Shown in pieces: positions 1 through 7,839 of a stretch of DNA of 14,678 bases. A program made the position numbers and the translations under genes. The stretch is from an uncultured Collinsella sp. GTDB lineage: Bacteria > Actinomycetota > Coriobacteriia > Coriobacteriales > Coriobacteriaceae. The stretch covers positions 1 through 14,678 of the forward strand of contig UQZC01000016.1 in the NCBI GenBank assembly GCA_900545505.1, written 5' to 3'. The notes beneath the pieces are model-generated. The model did not search any database, had not been told where the DNA came from, and saw only the letters and a list, made by a program, of their open reading frames with translations. Numbering within the stretch: position 1 is the stretch's first letter; each line of letters starts with the position of its first letter.

Positions 1-805
1 CGATAGACAGGCGGTCGTGGACCAGCTGCGCATAGGGTACGCACGACTGCGACAGCGGATTCGTGGCGCTAAAATCCTCGACGACGCGTTTGTAGACCAC
101 GGTCGGCGCATCCTTGCCTTCACGCGGCACGGTGTAGCCATGCGGCGAGCAGGGTTCGTCGTGACGAACCTCATAGAGCGACGGCACATAGGTGCCACCG
201 ACCGTCGCGAGCTGCTCGACAATCTGCGCGCGCGGGACCCCTTCGTCACGCAGGCGGCGATGCAGCTGGCAGGTCTCGAGCAGCGATTCCTCGCCCTCGC
301 CGATGAGGATGGCATCGAAGAAGGCCGCGTACGGCTCGGGGTTGTACACCGAGGGGCCGCCGGCGATGATAATGGGGTCGTCTTCACCTCGGTCGGCCGC
401 TAACAGCGGAATGCCAGCGAGGTCGAGAGCCTCGAGGAAGTTCGTCACCGCCATCTCGTGCGGAACATGCAAGCCGACGATATCAAACGAAGCGACCGGC
501 GCTGCACCCTCGAGCGACAGCAGCGGAATACCCGCCTCGCGCATGGCATCACCCATATCGGGCCACGGCACATAGCCACGCTCGCAGGAGATGCCCTCGG
601 CCTGGTTAAGGATGTTGTAGAGGATGGCGATGCCCTGGTTGGGCAGACCAACCTCGTACACATCCGGGTAGATCAGGCAGCAACGGTAGTCGGCATCGGC
701 CTTGGAAAGCGTGCCCCACTCGTGATCGATATAGCGACTCGGCTTCTCGACCTTGGCGAGCAACGGCTCAATTAAATGAAAACAGTCTTGGTATGCAACG
801 CGCAA
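1..805 (-). CDS. TIGR03960-family B12-binding/radical SAM protein, N-terminal part (3' end outside window)
   Basis: The minus-strand frame from a TTG at 805 stays open to the left edge (268 codons). The reading begins MRVAYQDCFHLIEPLLAKVE and continues with RYIDHEWGT, then YPDVYEVGLPNQGIAILYNI and IIIAGGPSVYNPEPYAAFFD, then IGEGEE. These are characteristic of the N-terminal cobalamin-binding-like domain of the TIGR03960 radical SAM family. The frame runs off at VHDRLSI, just where the family usually continues into the CxxxCxxC iron-sulfur motif, so the catalytic domain is not visible. The TTG start is chosen because AGGGG lies 7 nt upstream and the preceding DUF697 gene stops at 816, leaving a 10-nt gap. 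It is therefore the last visible gene of the rod operon. The family's reaction is unknown to me; in Actinobacteria it often neighbours a DUF2344 gene and ribonuclease E/G, which would lie outside this window. Confidence 0.88.
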   Translation of the reverse strand, partial: MRVAYQDCFHLIEPLLAKVEKPSRYIDHEWGTLSKADADYRCCLIYPDVYEVGLPNQGIAILYNILNQAEGISCERGYVPWPDMGDAMREAGIPLLSLEGAAPVASFDIVGLHVPHEMAVTNFLEALDLAGIPLLAADRGEDDPIIIAGGPSVYNPEPYAAFFDAILIGEGEESLLETCQLHRRLRDEGVPRAQIVEQLATVGGTYVPSLYEVRHDEPCSPHGYTVPREGKDAPTVVYKRVVEDFSATNPLSQSCVPYAQLVHDRLSI

Positions 806-815
806 CGGAAAACCC

Positions 816-1745
816 CTAAGCAGCGAGATCTGATGCGTCCTGATAGGACGCCATAGGACGGGTAGCGCCCGCGACCGTGGTCACCAGATCGCGAACGCGG
901 GAGAACGTGGCAGTGACCACCTCGTTGGCACGGCTGTAGTCGACATCGCGCTCGTAGAGCGAAACGAGCGCACGGCCCATGCCATAGGTGCCCGCGGCAG
1001 CAGTGAGCGCCTTGACGGCAAACCCAATATGCGGCGTCTGCTTGACGAGCGCGCGGGTGACCGCGCGGATCACAAGACCGCCGGCAAGCACGCCGGCGAC
1101 CTCGTAGCCGCGCTCAGGCTTAATGCCGCGTCCAAAGACGGCAGCGAGCTCAAAGAGCATGCCCACCTGCGCCAGCGCCATAACGGGATAATCGGCGCCC
1201 GGCAAAAACACCAAAGCCCCGGTCGCCATATTGGTGAGCGCACACGAGGTGATGATACGATTGGCCGCCGCGATGCGCATGAAGGCAAAGTTCGCCGCAA
1301 AAGCCGTTTCCTTGTCGGTGCGATCGAGAATCCAGCGGGCAAGCGTCTCGAGCAGATACGTCTTATCGGTTGCCGCCACCACACCGAGCATGGGCGTGGA
1401 CTCCTCGATAAACGGCACCTCCACAGCAGACTCGGCAAGCACGCACACGGGCGCGCCGGCGATCACGAGCTCCTGCACGGCACTCTCCAAGCGGTCGGAA
1501 CCACACGAGAGCACCAGCACCACATCGGTATCGGTCTTTGGAGCAATTCGCTCCTCCCCCAGACGCTCGACGCGCACAATGCCCGAGGTCGTCTGCGGCA
1601 CAAAGGCGTCACGCACCGTCTCGGCCAGAAAGCGCGAGGCGGACGAATCCAGATAGACCGAGACGCGCACCGGCGTATCGGAATCCTTCTTAACGGACGC
1701 GCCCATCTTAAAAGCGCGGGTCAGCTTATCTACGGGAATTTTCAT
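816..1745 (-). CDS. DUF697-like membrane-associated protein with a possible degenerate GTPase domain
   Basis: This 309-residue protein starts at an ATG with GGAGGGG 6 nt upstream and lies 18 nt after rodA. Residues about 150-265 resemble DUF697: a conserved Asn/Arg-rich helix (AANRIITSCALTNMATGA), a hydrophobic stretch (LPGADYPVMALAQVGMLFEL), and glycine/alanine-rich helices around residues 215-255 that could enter the membrane. Residues about 25-140 have alternating beta/alpha character (VRVSVYLD, DVVLVLSCG, APVCVLAES), as in a Rossmann or GTPase fold. I see no Walker A GxxxxGK(S/T) or NKxD motif, so nucleotide binding looks lost or was never there. DUF697 domains are often attached to or next to GTPases. 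Its place between rodA and the radical SAM gene suggests co-expression with the elongasome, but its role is unknown. Family assignment is moderate. Confidence 0.75.
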   Translation of the reverse strand: MKIPVDKLTRAFKMGASVKKDSDTPVRVSVYLDSSASRFLAETVRDAFVPQTTSGIVRVERLGEERIAPKTDTDVVLVLSCGSDRLESAVQELVIAGAPVCVLAESAVEVPFIEESTPMLGVVAATDKTYLLETLARWILDRTDKETAFAANFAFMRIAAANRIITSCALTNMATGALVFLPGADYPVMALAQVGMLFELAAVFGRGIKPERGYEVAGVLAGGLVIRAVTRALVKQTPHIGFAVKALTAAAGTYGMGRALVSLYERDVDYSRANEVVTATFSRVRDLVTTVAGATRPMASYQDASDLAA

Positions 1746-1763
1746 AGCAAACCCCTCCAGCGG

Positions 1764-2990
1764 TTACGCGGCGCCCGAACGATGCCGCCATATGGATTGT
1801 ACGATACCCACCGTCAGCAGCTGAATCATCATCGAAGACGAACCGAAGCTAATAAACGGTAGCGGAATACCGGTAATCGGCATCATGCCGATGCACATGC
1901 CGATGTTTTCGAAAGTCTGGAACGCCCACATGCCAACGATGCCCACACACGAAAGACGCAAAAACAGCGACTCGCACTTAAAGGCGACGCGAATCGTCGA
2001 AAAGATCAGCAGCACGTAGAGGCACAGGAGCAAAAAGGAACCGCAAAAGCCAAAGGTCTCGGACAGGAAGGCGAAGACGAAGTCGGTGTGGAACTCAGGC
2101 AGAAAGCCGCCGGCCGACTGCGTCGCATGCCCCAGGCCCTTACCAAAGAAGCCGCCCGAGCCAACGGCGATAAGCGACTGCTGCAGGTTGTAGGCATCGT
2201 CCGAATCGGCATTATCGGGGTCGATAAAGACCGTCAGACGGTTCATCTGATACTGCTTGATGAGCACATCGTGGCCGAGCAACGAATCAAAGACCGAATC
2301 AAGCGCCAGGACGAGGGCCACCAGGCCCACGAGCAGGGCCAGGGTCGACAGCACCCATTCGCGGCGTGCACCGCTCATGCAGATGACGATGGCGCCCGAA
2401 ACCAGCACGACCAGGCCCGAGCCCAGGTCACCCATGGCAACGACGGCCAAAAACGGAATGGACAGCATGCCGCAGAGCTTGACGTAGTCGCGAACGGTAT
2501 CGATGCGACCGTTATACTGCGAGCCAAGCGTAGCAATAAAGAAGATGGTGATGAGCTTGGCAAGCTCAACCGGCTGGAACGTCAAGCCGATACCGGGAAT
2601 CTTGATCCAGCCCGTCATGCCCAGACCGCCCGTATAGGACAGACCCGGAATCTTGGGCGAGAAGATCACGATCAGGTCGATGACGAGCAACGCCGTCGAG
2701 AAATTGGAAATACCGCGCAGGTCGGTTCGCCAGACGAGCACCGCCAGCACCGCTCCGATGCCAATTCCCAGCAAATGGCGCGAGAACGAAGCATCGGCCT
2801 TAAACTGCGAAGCCGACCAGATAATGATGGCACCGTAGGCGACGAGCGCCACAGTAGCCACGAGCACACCGATATGCACCTTTTGGCGAAACGTGCCGCG
2901 CGAGGCCGAAAGTTGCTTGTTGACGCGGTCCAGGCTGCTGCGAGAGCCGGTCTTGGTTGAACGGAACAGATCCGCCGGAGAAAAATCCAT
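1764..2990 (-). CDS. rodA: RodA, SEDS-family peptidoglycan glycosyltransferase
   Basis: This 408-residue polytopic protein of the FtsW/RodA/SpoVE (SEDS) family polymerises glycan strands from lipid II in the membrane and works with PBP2 in lateral-wall growth. About ten hydrophobic segments follow a basic cytoplasmic N-terminus of roughly 38 residues. Recognisable motifs are FQPVELAK (about 138-145), NLQQSLIAVGSGG followed by GKGLG (about 268-287), LPEFHTDFVFA (about 297-307) with the Asp303 that matches the essential catalytic aspartate of RodA proteins, and GIPLPFISFGSSS (about 374-386). The usual GGSS is here GSSS, a mild variant. The start ATG has TAGGAGG 5 nt upstream, and the TAG of mrdA lies inside that ribosome binding site, so the two genes are almost certainly translationally coupled. 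RodA is preferred over FtsW because of the partner mrdA and the mreBCD context. Confidence 0.96.
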   Translation of the reverse strand: MDFSPADLFRSTKTGSRSSLDRVNKQLSASRGTFRQKVHIGVLVATVALVAYGAIIIWSASQFKADASFSRHLLGIGIGAVLAVLVWRTDLRGISNFSTALLVIDLIVIFSPKIPGLSYTGGLGMTGWIKIPGIGLTFQPVELAKLITIFFIATLGSQYNGRIDTVRDYVKLCGMLSIPFLAVVAMGDLGSGLVVLVSGAIVICMSGARREWVLSTLALLVGLVALVLALDSVFDSLLGHDVLIKQYQMNRLTVFIDPDNADSDDAYNLQQSLIAVGSGGFFGKGLGHATQSAGGFLPEFHTDFVFAFLSETFGFCGSFLLLCLYVLLIFSTIRVAFKCESLFLRLSCVGIVGMWAFQTFENIGMCIGMMPITGIPLPFISFGSSSMMIQLLTVGIVQSIWRHRSGAA

Positions 2991-2999
2991 CGCAGCCTC

Positions 3000-5069
3000 C
3001 TATCGAACCGAAGAATCGCCCGAGGCCGAAGAGGTATCGGGCTCGTCATAAATCACGCCGAGCACGTCGCGCACGACATGCATCGCGGTATCTGAGCCAC
3101 CGCCGCCCTGCTCCAGGACGGTAGCGATGACATACTTGGGATCATCGGCCGGTGCATAGGCGCAGAACCACGCGTATTCGTCCTCGCCACTTTTCTCGCC
3201 CGTGCCCGACTTGCCGTATACCTGCGGCGTCAGGGTGCCAAAGTGCGCCGCCAGGGACGTCGATGCCGTGTAAATCACGTCGTGCATGCCGTTGCGAACA
3301 AGAGCCAAATCCGAATCGCTGTTGATCTTGGCCTCCAGGCGCTTCTTCTTGCCCTTGCCATTGTACTTATAGGCATCGCCGTCGCCATCGCGCGACACGG
3401 CAGACAAAAATACGTGAGGCACGTACTGTTTGCCGCCGTTGGCAAGACCCATATAGGCGCACGCCATCTGCAGGGGCGTCACCAGGATGTCGCCCTGGCC
3501 GATAGCAATGTTGGTCATATCGCCGGCATTCCACTTGCGGTCCTCGGCAGAGGCGTCGGTGAAGTATGACTCTTTCCACTCGGCATCGGGAATACGACCC
3601 GCGCCCTCACTCGGCAGATCGATACCGCAGGTCTTGCCTAGGCCCCAGCGACGAAAGACCTCCTGCAGGCCCTCGGGATGTTGCTCGTCATAAAAGAACG
3701 CCTTACCCATGTCGTAGAAGACGGGGTCGCACGAGTTGGCGATACCCGACTGCAGCGTCATGGTGCCGTGGCCAGACGTCAGCCAGCAGCGCTTGCCCCA
3801 AGCCTTGCCCAGACCCGTCCAATAACCCGTGCAGTTGGTTGTCTGCGTTGAAGTGTAGGTTCCAAACTCAAGACCGGCCAGTGCCGAGAGCGGCTTGATG
3901 GTCGAGGCCGACATGTACTGTCCGCTAATGGCGCGGTTGAGCAGCGGGTGCGAACCCTTGTCATCATTGAGCTCGGTCCACACGTCATTTGAGACGCCGC
4001 CGATAAAGACGGACGGATCGAACTTGGGCTGGCTCGCCATGCCCAGGATCTCGCCATTGTTGGGATCGAGACACACCACAGCGCCGTTGCCGGCATTGCT
4101 GTAGCCAGTGGTCTTGGCAAGCTCGATAGCGCTCGCCAGCGCCGTCTCACAGGCCTGTTGGATCTTAAGGTCGAGCGTGAGCTTAATGTCGGAGCCGGCC
4201 TTCGCGGGCACGGCGCCGGCCTGACCGGTCACATTGCCCGAGGCATCGACCTTGACGGTCTGCTCGCCACGAATACCCTGCAGCAGGTTTTCGTAGTAGC
4301 TCTCAACGCCCGCCTGGCCCACGATATCGCCCGACTGGTACGTAATCTTGCCAGCAGAAGCATCATCATCGCCAGAGGTTTTCTTATTCTGGGCCTCGAG
4401 CTGCTCGGAGGTAATGGTGCCGGTATAGCCCAAGATATGGCATGCCGTCTCGCCGTATGGATACTGGCGCTCGGTACGCTCGGCAATCTTGACGCCCGGG
4501 AACTCGCCGGCGTGTTCCTTGATATAGGCAACCGTGGAGCGACGGACGTCCGTCGCGATGGTATGCAGGCTCTGAGCGCCCTCTGTATTGTCCTGAATAT
4601 TGCGAAGGACCGCCACATAAGGCATTCCAAGCACGTTGGCAAGATGGCGAACCAGAACCTCATCCTCGGCAAGGTCGCGGTAGGCCACGACAGCAAGTGA
4701 GGGACGGTTCTGGACAAGCGCCACGCCATTGCGGTCGAGGATGCGGCCGCGCACAGCGGGTGTGGTAACGGTGCGAGTCTGATTACTATTGGCCTGCTTC
4801 TCGTAATAGTCCGACGAGACCATCTGCATGCCCCACAGCTTGACGGCAAGTGCCGCAAACATCGCGCCCACACCCGTGGTGAGGATGGAAAAGCGGCCCT
4901 TAAAGGCGGTCGCCGCGGTATTGCCCTCGCCCTCGGTGGCGCGCGGGGCCGTTCCATGCTGTGTATCGTAGGTAAAACGGGAATCGCCTCGACGCATGAT
5001 GACCAGCGCGACCACGATGGCCACAACCAGCACGATACCGGCGATAATAACCGTCATCTGGGAAGACAT
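3000..5069 (-). CDS. mrdA: Penicillin-binding protein 2 (class B, elongation-specific transpeptidase)
   Basis: This 689-residue D,D-transpeptidase crosslinks peptidoglycan made by RodA. Penicillin-binding motifs are in order: S389-TIK392 (nucleophile Ser389), S446-C-D448, and K620-SGT. The N-terminal dimerisation/pedestal part has RGRILDRNG (about 107-115), GYTG (214-217) and GQAGVE (251-256), typical of PBP2. Two hydrophobic segments are present, at about 6-25 and 60-78. The second matches the usual single anchor; the first is extra, and basic residues (MRRGDSR) between them predict an outside N-terminus and a cytoplasmic linker. Cys413, Cys428, His434 and Cys447 are spaced like the zinc site described in some PBP2 enzymes. 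The ATG start is backed by GGGGAGG 7 nt upstream, 13 nt after mreD. The end is serine-rich (DTSSASGDSS). FtsI/PBP3 is less likely because of the rodA and mreD neighbours. Confidence 0.95.
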   Translation of the reverse strand: MSSQMTVIIAGIVLVVAIVVALVIMRRGDSRFTYDTQHGTAPRATEGEGNTAATAFKGRFSILTTGVGAMFAALAVKLWGMQMVSSDYYEKQANSNQTRTVTTPAVRGRILDRNGVALVQNRPSLAVVAYRDLAEDEVLVRHLANVLGMPYVAVLRNIQDNTEGAQSLHTIATDVRRSTVAYIKEHAGEFPGVKIAERTERQYPYGETACHILGYTGTITSEQLEAQNKKTSGDDDASAGKITYQSGDIVGQAGVESYYENLLQGIRGEQTVKVDASGNVTGQAGAVPAKAGSDIKLTLDLKIQQACETALASAIELAKTTGYSNAGNGAVVCLDPNNGEILGMASQPKFDPSVFIGGVSNDVWTELNDDKGSHPLLNRAISGQYMSASTIKPLSALAGLEFGTYTSTQTTNCTGYWTGLGKAWGKRCWLTSGHGTMTLQSGIANSCDPVFYDMGKAFFYDEQHPEGLQEVFRRWGLGKTCGIDLPSEGAGRIPDAEWKESYFTDASAEDRKWNAGDMTNIAIGQGDILVTPLQMACAYMGLANGGKQYVPHVFLSAVSRDGDGDAYKYNGKGKKKRLEAKINSDSDLALVRNGMHDVIYTASTSLAAHFGTLTPQVYGKSGTGEKSGEDEYAWFCAYAPADDPKYVIATVLEQGGGGSDTAMHVVRDVLGVIYDEPDTSSASGDSSVR

Positions 5070-5082
5070 CTACGGGCCTCCC

Positions 5083-5649
5083 CTATTTGAGCTTGCGGGT
5101 CTTGGGCTTAAAGCGCATACCCGTCTGGCGTCCGCCACGTGCGGAGAATCCATAGCCGGACTGCGGCACGACGCCGGACATCAAAAACGGAATGGCAACC
5201 AGACCCGTCAGGATCGAGGACGGCAGCGCATGGCCGAAGATCGCCACGACAAAGCTCGTCTCCAAACCCATAAACAGCAAGATGATGCTGTAGATCACAT
5301 TAATGACGAGCGCAAAGGCGCCCACGGTGACGCCGCGCGCACTCGGGGTACCGCCCGTCTGACCGACGGCGCTGTGCACCAGGGCAAAAGAACCCACGGT
5401 CAGCAGGAGCGACATAACGCCCACCGGCACGGCAGCGGACAGGTCATAAAACAAGCCGCTGCAAAAACCGCACACGACGGCACGGGTCGGGTCGCCCGAG
5501 AACACGCTTAGGCACACCAGGATAATCATGAAGTTGACGCGACCTCCCGCAATGGAGATCTGCGGTGCCAGGCCTGCCTGCAGCAGCACACACACAATGG
5601 CGGCGATTACAAACGTGCGGGAGCTCATCCCCTGCTCGTGTAGATCCAT
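5083..5649 (-). CDS. mreD: MreD, rod shape-determining membrane protein
   Basis: This protein of about 188 residues is very hydrophobic, with about five membrane segments. A short amphipathic start is followed by TFVIAAIVCVLLQAGLAP, FMIILVCLSVFSG, the MreD-like GFCSGLFYDLSA with its aspartate, long hydrophobic stretches, and a basic tail (RFKPKTRKLK). MreD links MreC with PBP2/RodA and regulates the elongasome; sequence conservation in the family is low, so position between mreC and mrdA carries much of the weight. An in-frame ATG at 5655 lies only 1 nt from the AGGGGG Shine-Dalgarno, which is too close. The ATG at 5649 (MDLHEQ) has a 7-nt spacer and is chosen. The gap to the mreC stop is 11 nt. 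Confidence 0.9.
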   Translation of the reverse strand: MDLHEQGMSSRTFVIAAIVCVLLQAGLAPQISIAGGRVNFMIILVCLSVFSGDPTRAVVCGFCSGLFYDLSAAVPVGVMSLLLTVGSFALVHSAVGQTGGTPSARGVTVGAFALVINVIYSIILLFMGLETSFVVAIFGHALPSSILTGLVAIPFLMSGVVPQSGYGFSARGGRQTGMRFKPKTRKLK

Positions 5650-5660
5650 GGACATGCCCC

Positions 5661-6659
5661 CTATTCGCTCGAGCCAGAATCGGTCGTCTCGGACGTGTCG
5701 GAACTGTCATCCGAGCTCTCGTCCTTCGTCTTGGTCGCAGCATCGCGCGACGTTCCCTGCGGCGTGCTGTTGGCCGTGCTCACGTCCTCATCCGAGGCCG
5801 ACTGTTCGTCGGTCAGCGAGGTGATGACCAGCACTTCCTCGTTGTTCTCGGCCGTGGTCTGAGCGCGCACCACAATGGTGTAGTACACGTCGTTTGCCGA
5901 TTTCTCAACCGACGAGACGGTGCCAAGCGGAAGGCCCTTGGGGAACACGCCACCGATGCCAGAGGTCACGATGATATCGCCAACCTTAACATCGGAGTCG
6001 ACGCTCACGTACTCAAGACGCAGCGTGCCGTCAGCCTGACCCTGCAGCATACCCTGGGCGCGCGTGTCCTGCACCATGGCGGACACGCCCGAGTTCTCGT
6101 CGCCAATCAGGCGCACGGTAGAGGTCTTGGCCGATACCTCGATAATCTGGCCGATAACACCGGCAGAACTCGTCACGGGCATGTTGATGGTAAGGCCGTC
6201 GGCAGAGCCCTTGTCGATGGTAACGGTCGAGGTCCAGGCATCGCCGGAGGCACCAACGATACGAGCTGCGGTCGATTTGAGGTTGTAGGTCGATTGCAGC
6301 CCGACCAGGCCCTCCAGGCGCTCGGCGGTCTTTTGAGCCTCGGAGAGCTCGGCAACCTTAGAGGTCAGCTCCTCGTTTTGCTTCTTGAGCTCGTCGAGCG
6401 TGTCCTGCGACGCCGTAAGGTTAGAGAACACGTTGCCGATGGCATTGAAAGGAGCCGCCACAGCCGAACCCACAAAGCGCACCGGCGAGGTAATCGTCGT
6501 TACGCCCGAACGCACGGCATGAATCGGTCCTGCCTCGCCCTCGCGGATGTAAAACGTGAGCAGCAACACCGAAATCAGGCTGAAAACAATCAACGGGCGC
6601 ATACCCGTTGATTGTCGCTTGGTATTCAGATTTGTGGAGAAACCCGAAGATCGCGCCAA
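5661..6659 (-). CDS. mreC: MreC, rod shape-determining protein
   Basis: This 332-residue bitopic protein has a short cytoplasmic N-terminus, one membrane helix at about 21-38 (RPLIVFSLISVLLLTFYI), a coiled coil at about 86-118 (DELKKQNEELTSKVAELSEA) and the two-barrel MreC domain at about 125-275. The latter shows VIGQIIEVS, STVRLIGDENSGVSAMV, GDIIVTSGIGGVFPKGLPLG and a family-typical ending. MreC oligomerises outside the membrane and activates PBP2/RodA. After the domain a tail of some 50 residues is rich in Ser, Asp, Glu and Thr (SSDDSSDTSETTDSGSSE) and looks disordered. The start is a TTG with AAGGTGG 7 nt upstream, 21 nt after the mreB stop; no ATG is well placed. Confidence 0.96.
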   Translation of the reverse strand: MARSSGFSTNLNTKRQSTGMRPLIVFSLISVLLLTFYIREGEAGPIHAVRSGVTTITSPVRFVGSAVAAPFNAIGNVFSNLTASQDTLDELKKQNEELTSKVAELSEAQKTAERLEGLVGLQSTYNLKSTAARIVGASGDAWTSTVTIDKGSADGLTINMPVTSSAGVIGQIIEVSAKTSTVRLIGDENSGVSAMVQDTRAQGMLQGQADGTLRLEYVSVDSDVKVGDIIVTSGIGGVFPKGLPLGTVSSVEKSANDVYYTIVVRAQTTAENNEEVLVITSLTDEQSASDEDVSTANSTPQGTSRDAATKTKDESSDDSSDTSETTDSGSSE

Positions 6660-6680
6660 ATGGAATCCACCTTTTGGAAA

Positions 6681-7724
6681 TTAAGCATTGGTCTGGACGA
6701 AACCGCCATCAAACGCATTGGCCTCGAGCACGCGGGCACAGCCGTTAACGACGTTATCGAGCGCCGTGGGGCTGACGTTGACCGAAACGCCGGTCTCATC
6801 GCGCAGGCGCACGTCGAGACCGCGCAGCAGCGCGCCGCCACCGGTCAGCAAAATGCCGTAGTACATAAGGTCCGAGGCGAGATCGGGAGGCGTGGCATCG
6901 AGGGCGTCCTTGACGGCCTTGGCCATCTCGTCGAGCGGCTTGTTGAGCGCGCGACGAATCTCCTCGCTCTCGATGCGCACGGTCTTGGGCAGACCGGTAA
7001 TCACGTCGCGGCCGTTGACCTCGACGTCGAGCTCGTCCTTGAGCGGCACGGCGGAGCCGACCTTGATCTTGATGTCCTCTGCCGTACGCTCGCCGATGGC
7101 CAGGTTGTAGGCATCACGAACGTGCGTGAGGATAGCCTGATCGAACTCGTCACCGGCAATACGGATGGACTGCGAGACGACGATACCGCCCATGGCGATA
7201 ACAGCGACCTCGGTGGTACCGCCGCCGATGTCGATGACCATGGAGCCGGTGGGTTCCTCGACGGGCAGATCGGCGCCGATAGCGGCGGCCATAGGCTCTT
7301 CGATCAGATAGGCCTGGCGGGCACCGGCCTGGATCGTGGCCTCAAAGACAGCACGTTTCTCGACCGACGTGACACCGGAGGGAACGCAGACGACAACGCG
7401 CGGACGCGGAGTCCACGGATAGCGCTTCTCGGACGCCTTGTCGATAAAGTAGCGAAGCATGGCCTCGGTAACATCGAAGTCTGCGATAACGCCGTCCTTA
7501 AGGGGACGAACGGCCACGATGTTGCCGGGCGTACGACCGAGCATGCGCTTGGCCTCGATGCCGACCGCCAGGATGCGCTCGTCGTTCTTGTCGATGGCGA
7601 CGACGGAGGGCTCGCGGATGACGATGCCCTTGCCGCGCACGGAGACAAGCGTATTTGCGGTGCCGAGGTCGATGGCAAGATCGCCCGCATAGCTACCGAA
7701 GAACATATCCATCAAAGAAAACAA
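6681..7724 (-). CDS. mreB: MreB, actin-like rod shape-determining protein
   Basis: This 347-residue actin homologue assembles into membrane-bound filaments that direct the elongasome. The ATPase-fold motifs are all present: phosphate 1 DLGTANTL at about 19-26, EEPMAAAIGA at about 142-151, phosphate 2 DIGGGTTEVAVI at about 165-176, and the adenosine motif LTGGGALLRGL at about 293-303. Length is normal for the family. The start is a TTG at 7724 with AGGAG 5 nt upstream; the downstream ATGs at 7712 and 7706 lack a usable ribosome binding site. It is the first gene of the mreB-mreC-mreD-mrdA-rodA cluster, and transcription must start in the 115-nt gap after the TPR gene or read through from it. 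Confidence 0.97.
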   Translation of the reverse strand: MFSLMDMFFGSYAGDLAIDLGTANTLVSVRGKGIVIREPSVVAIDKNDERILAVGIEAKRMLGRTPGNIVAVRPLKDGVIADFDVTEAMLRYFIDKASEKRYPWTPRPRVVVCVPSGVTSVEKRAVFEATIQAGARQAYLIEEPMAAAIGADLPVEEPTGSMVIDIGGGTTEVAVIAMGGIVVSQSIRIAGDEFDQAILTHVRDAYNLAIGERTAEDIKIKVGSAVPLKDELDVEVNGRDVITGLPKTVRIESEEIRRALNKPLDEMAKAVKDALDATPPDLASDLMYYGILLTGGGALLRGLDVRLRDETGVSVNVSPTALDNVVNGCARVLEANAFDGGFVQTNA

Positions 7725-7769
7725 CGCAACTCCTGATGTGTTGGATGATTGCTGGAAAACTACTAGCTC

Positions 7770-7775
7770 ATCATA
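7770..7775 (-). promoter_or_regulatory. Possible -10 element for the mreB operon
   Basis: TATGAT on the minus strand lies about 46 nt upstream of the mreB start, just after the hairpin that ends the TPR gene. It matches five of six bases of the sigma-A -10 consensus. No convincing -35 is found at 16-18 nt; that position falls inside the terminator stem. The element is offered only because the operon needs a start somewhere in this gap. Confidence 0.3.
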
Positions 7776-7784
7776 CTAGCGCAA

Positions 7785-7817
7785 GCCCGGCACCTCACTT
7801 GCGGTGAAGCGCCGGGC
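7785..7817 (-). terminator. Hairpin between the TPR gene and mreB, probable (possibly leaky) terminator
   Basis: On the minus strand GCCCGGC pairs with GCCGGGC, and the inner CTTCAC pairs with GTGAGG through one G-U, with a G-U pair joining the two parts. This gives about 14 continuous base pairs around a CGCAA loop. It begins 22 nt after the TPR gene stop. The stem is strong but the following TTGCGC has almost no uridine run, so termination may be incomplete and some transcripts could continue into mreB. Confidence 0.55.
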
Positions 7818-7839
7818 AAAGCTAAATCCCATAAGGTCA

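Noticed and set aside
5650..5655. Upstream ATG of mreD (two residues longer)
   Set aside because: It is 1 nt from the AGGGGG ribosome binding site; the next ATG has a normal 7-nt spacer.
7761..7779. Direct repeat TACTAG (7761-7766 and 7774-7779) before mreB
   Set aside because: Two short copies only, no further copies seen; likely chance, though it overlaps the weak -10.
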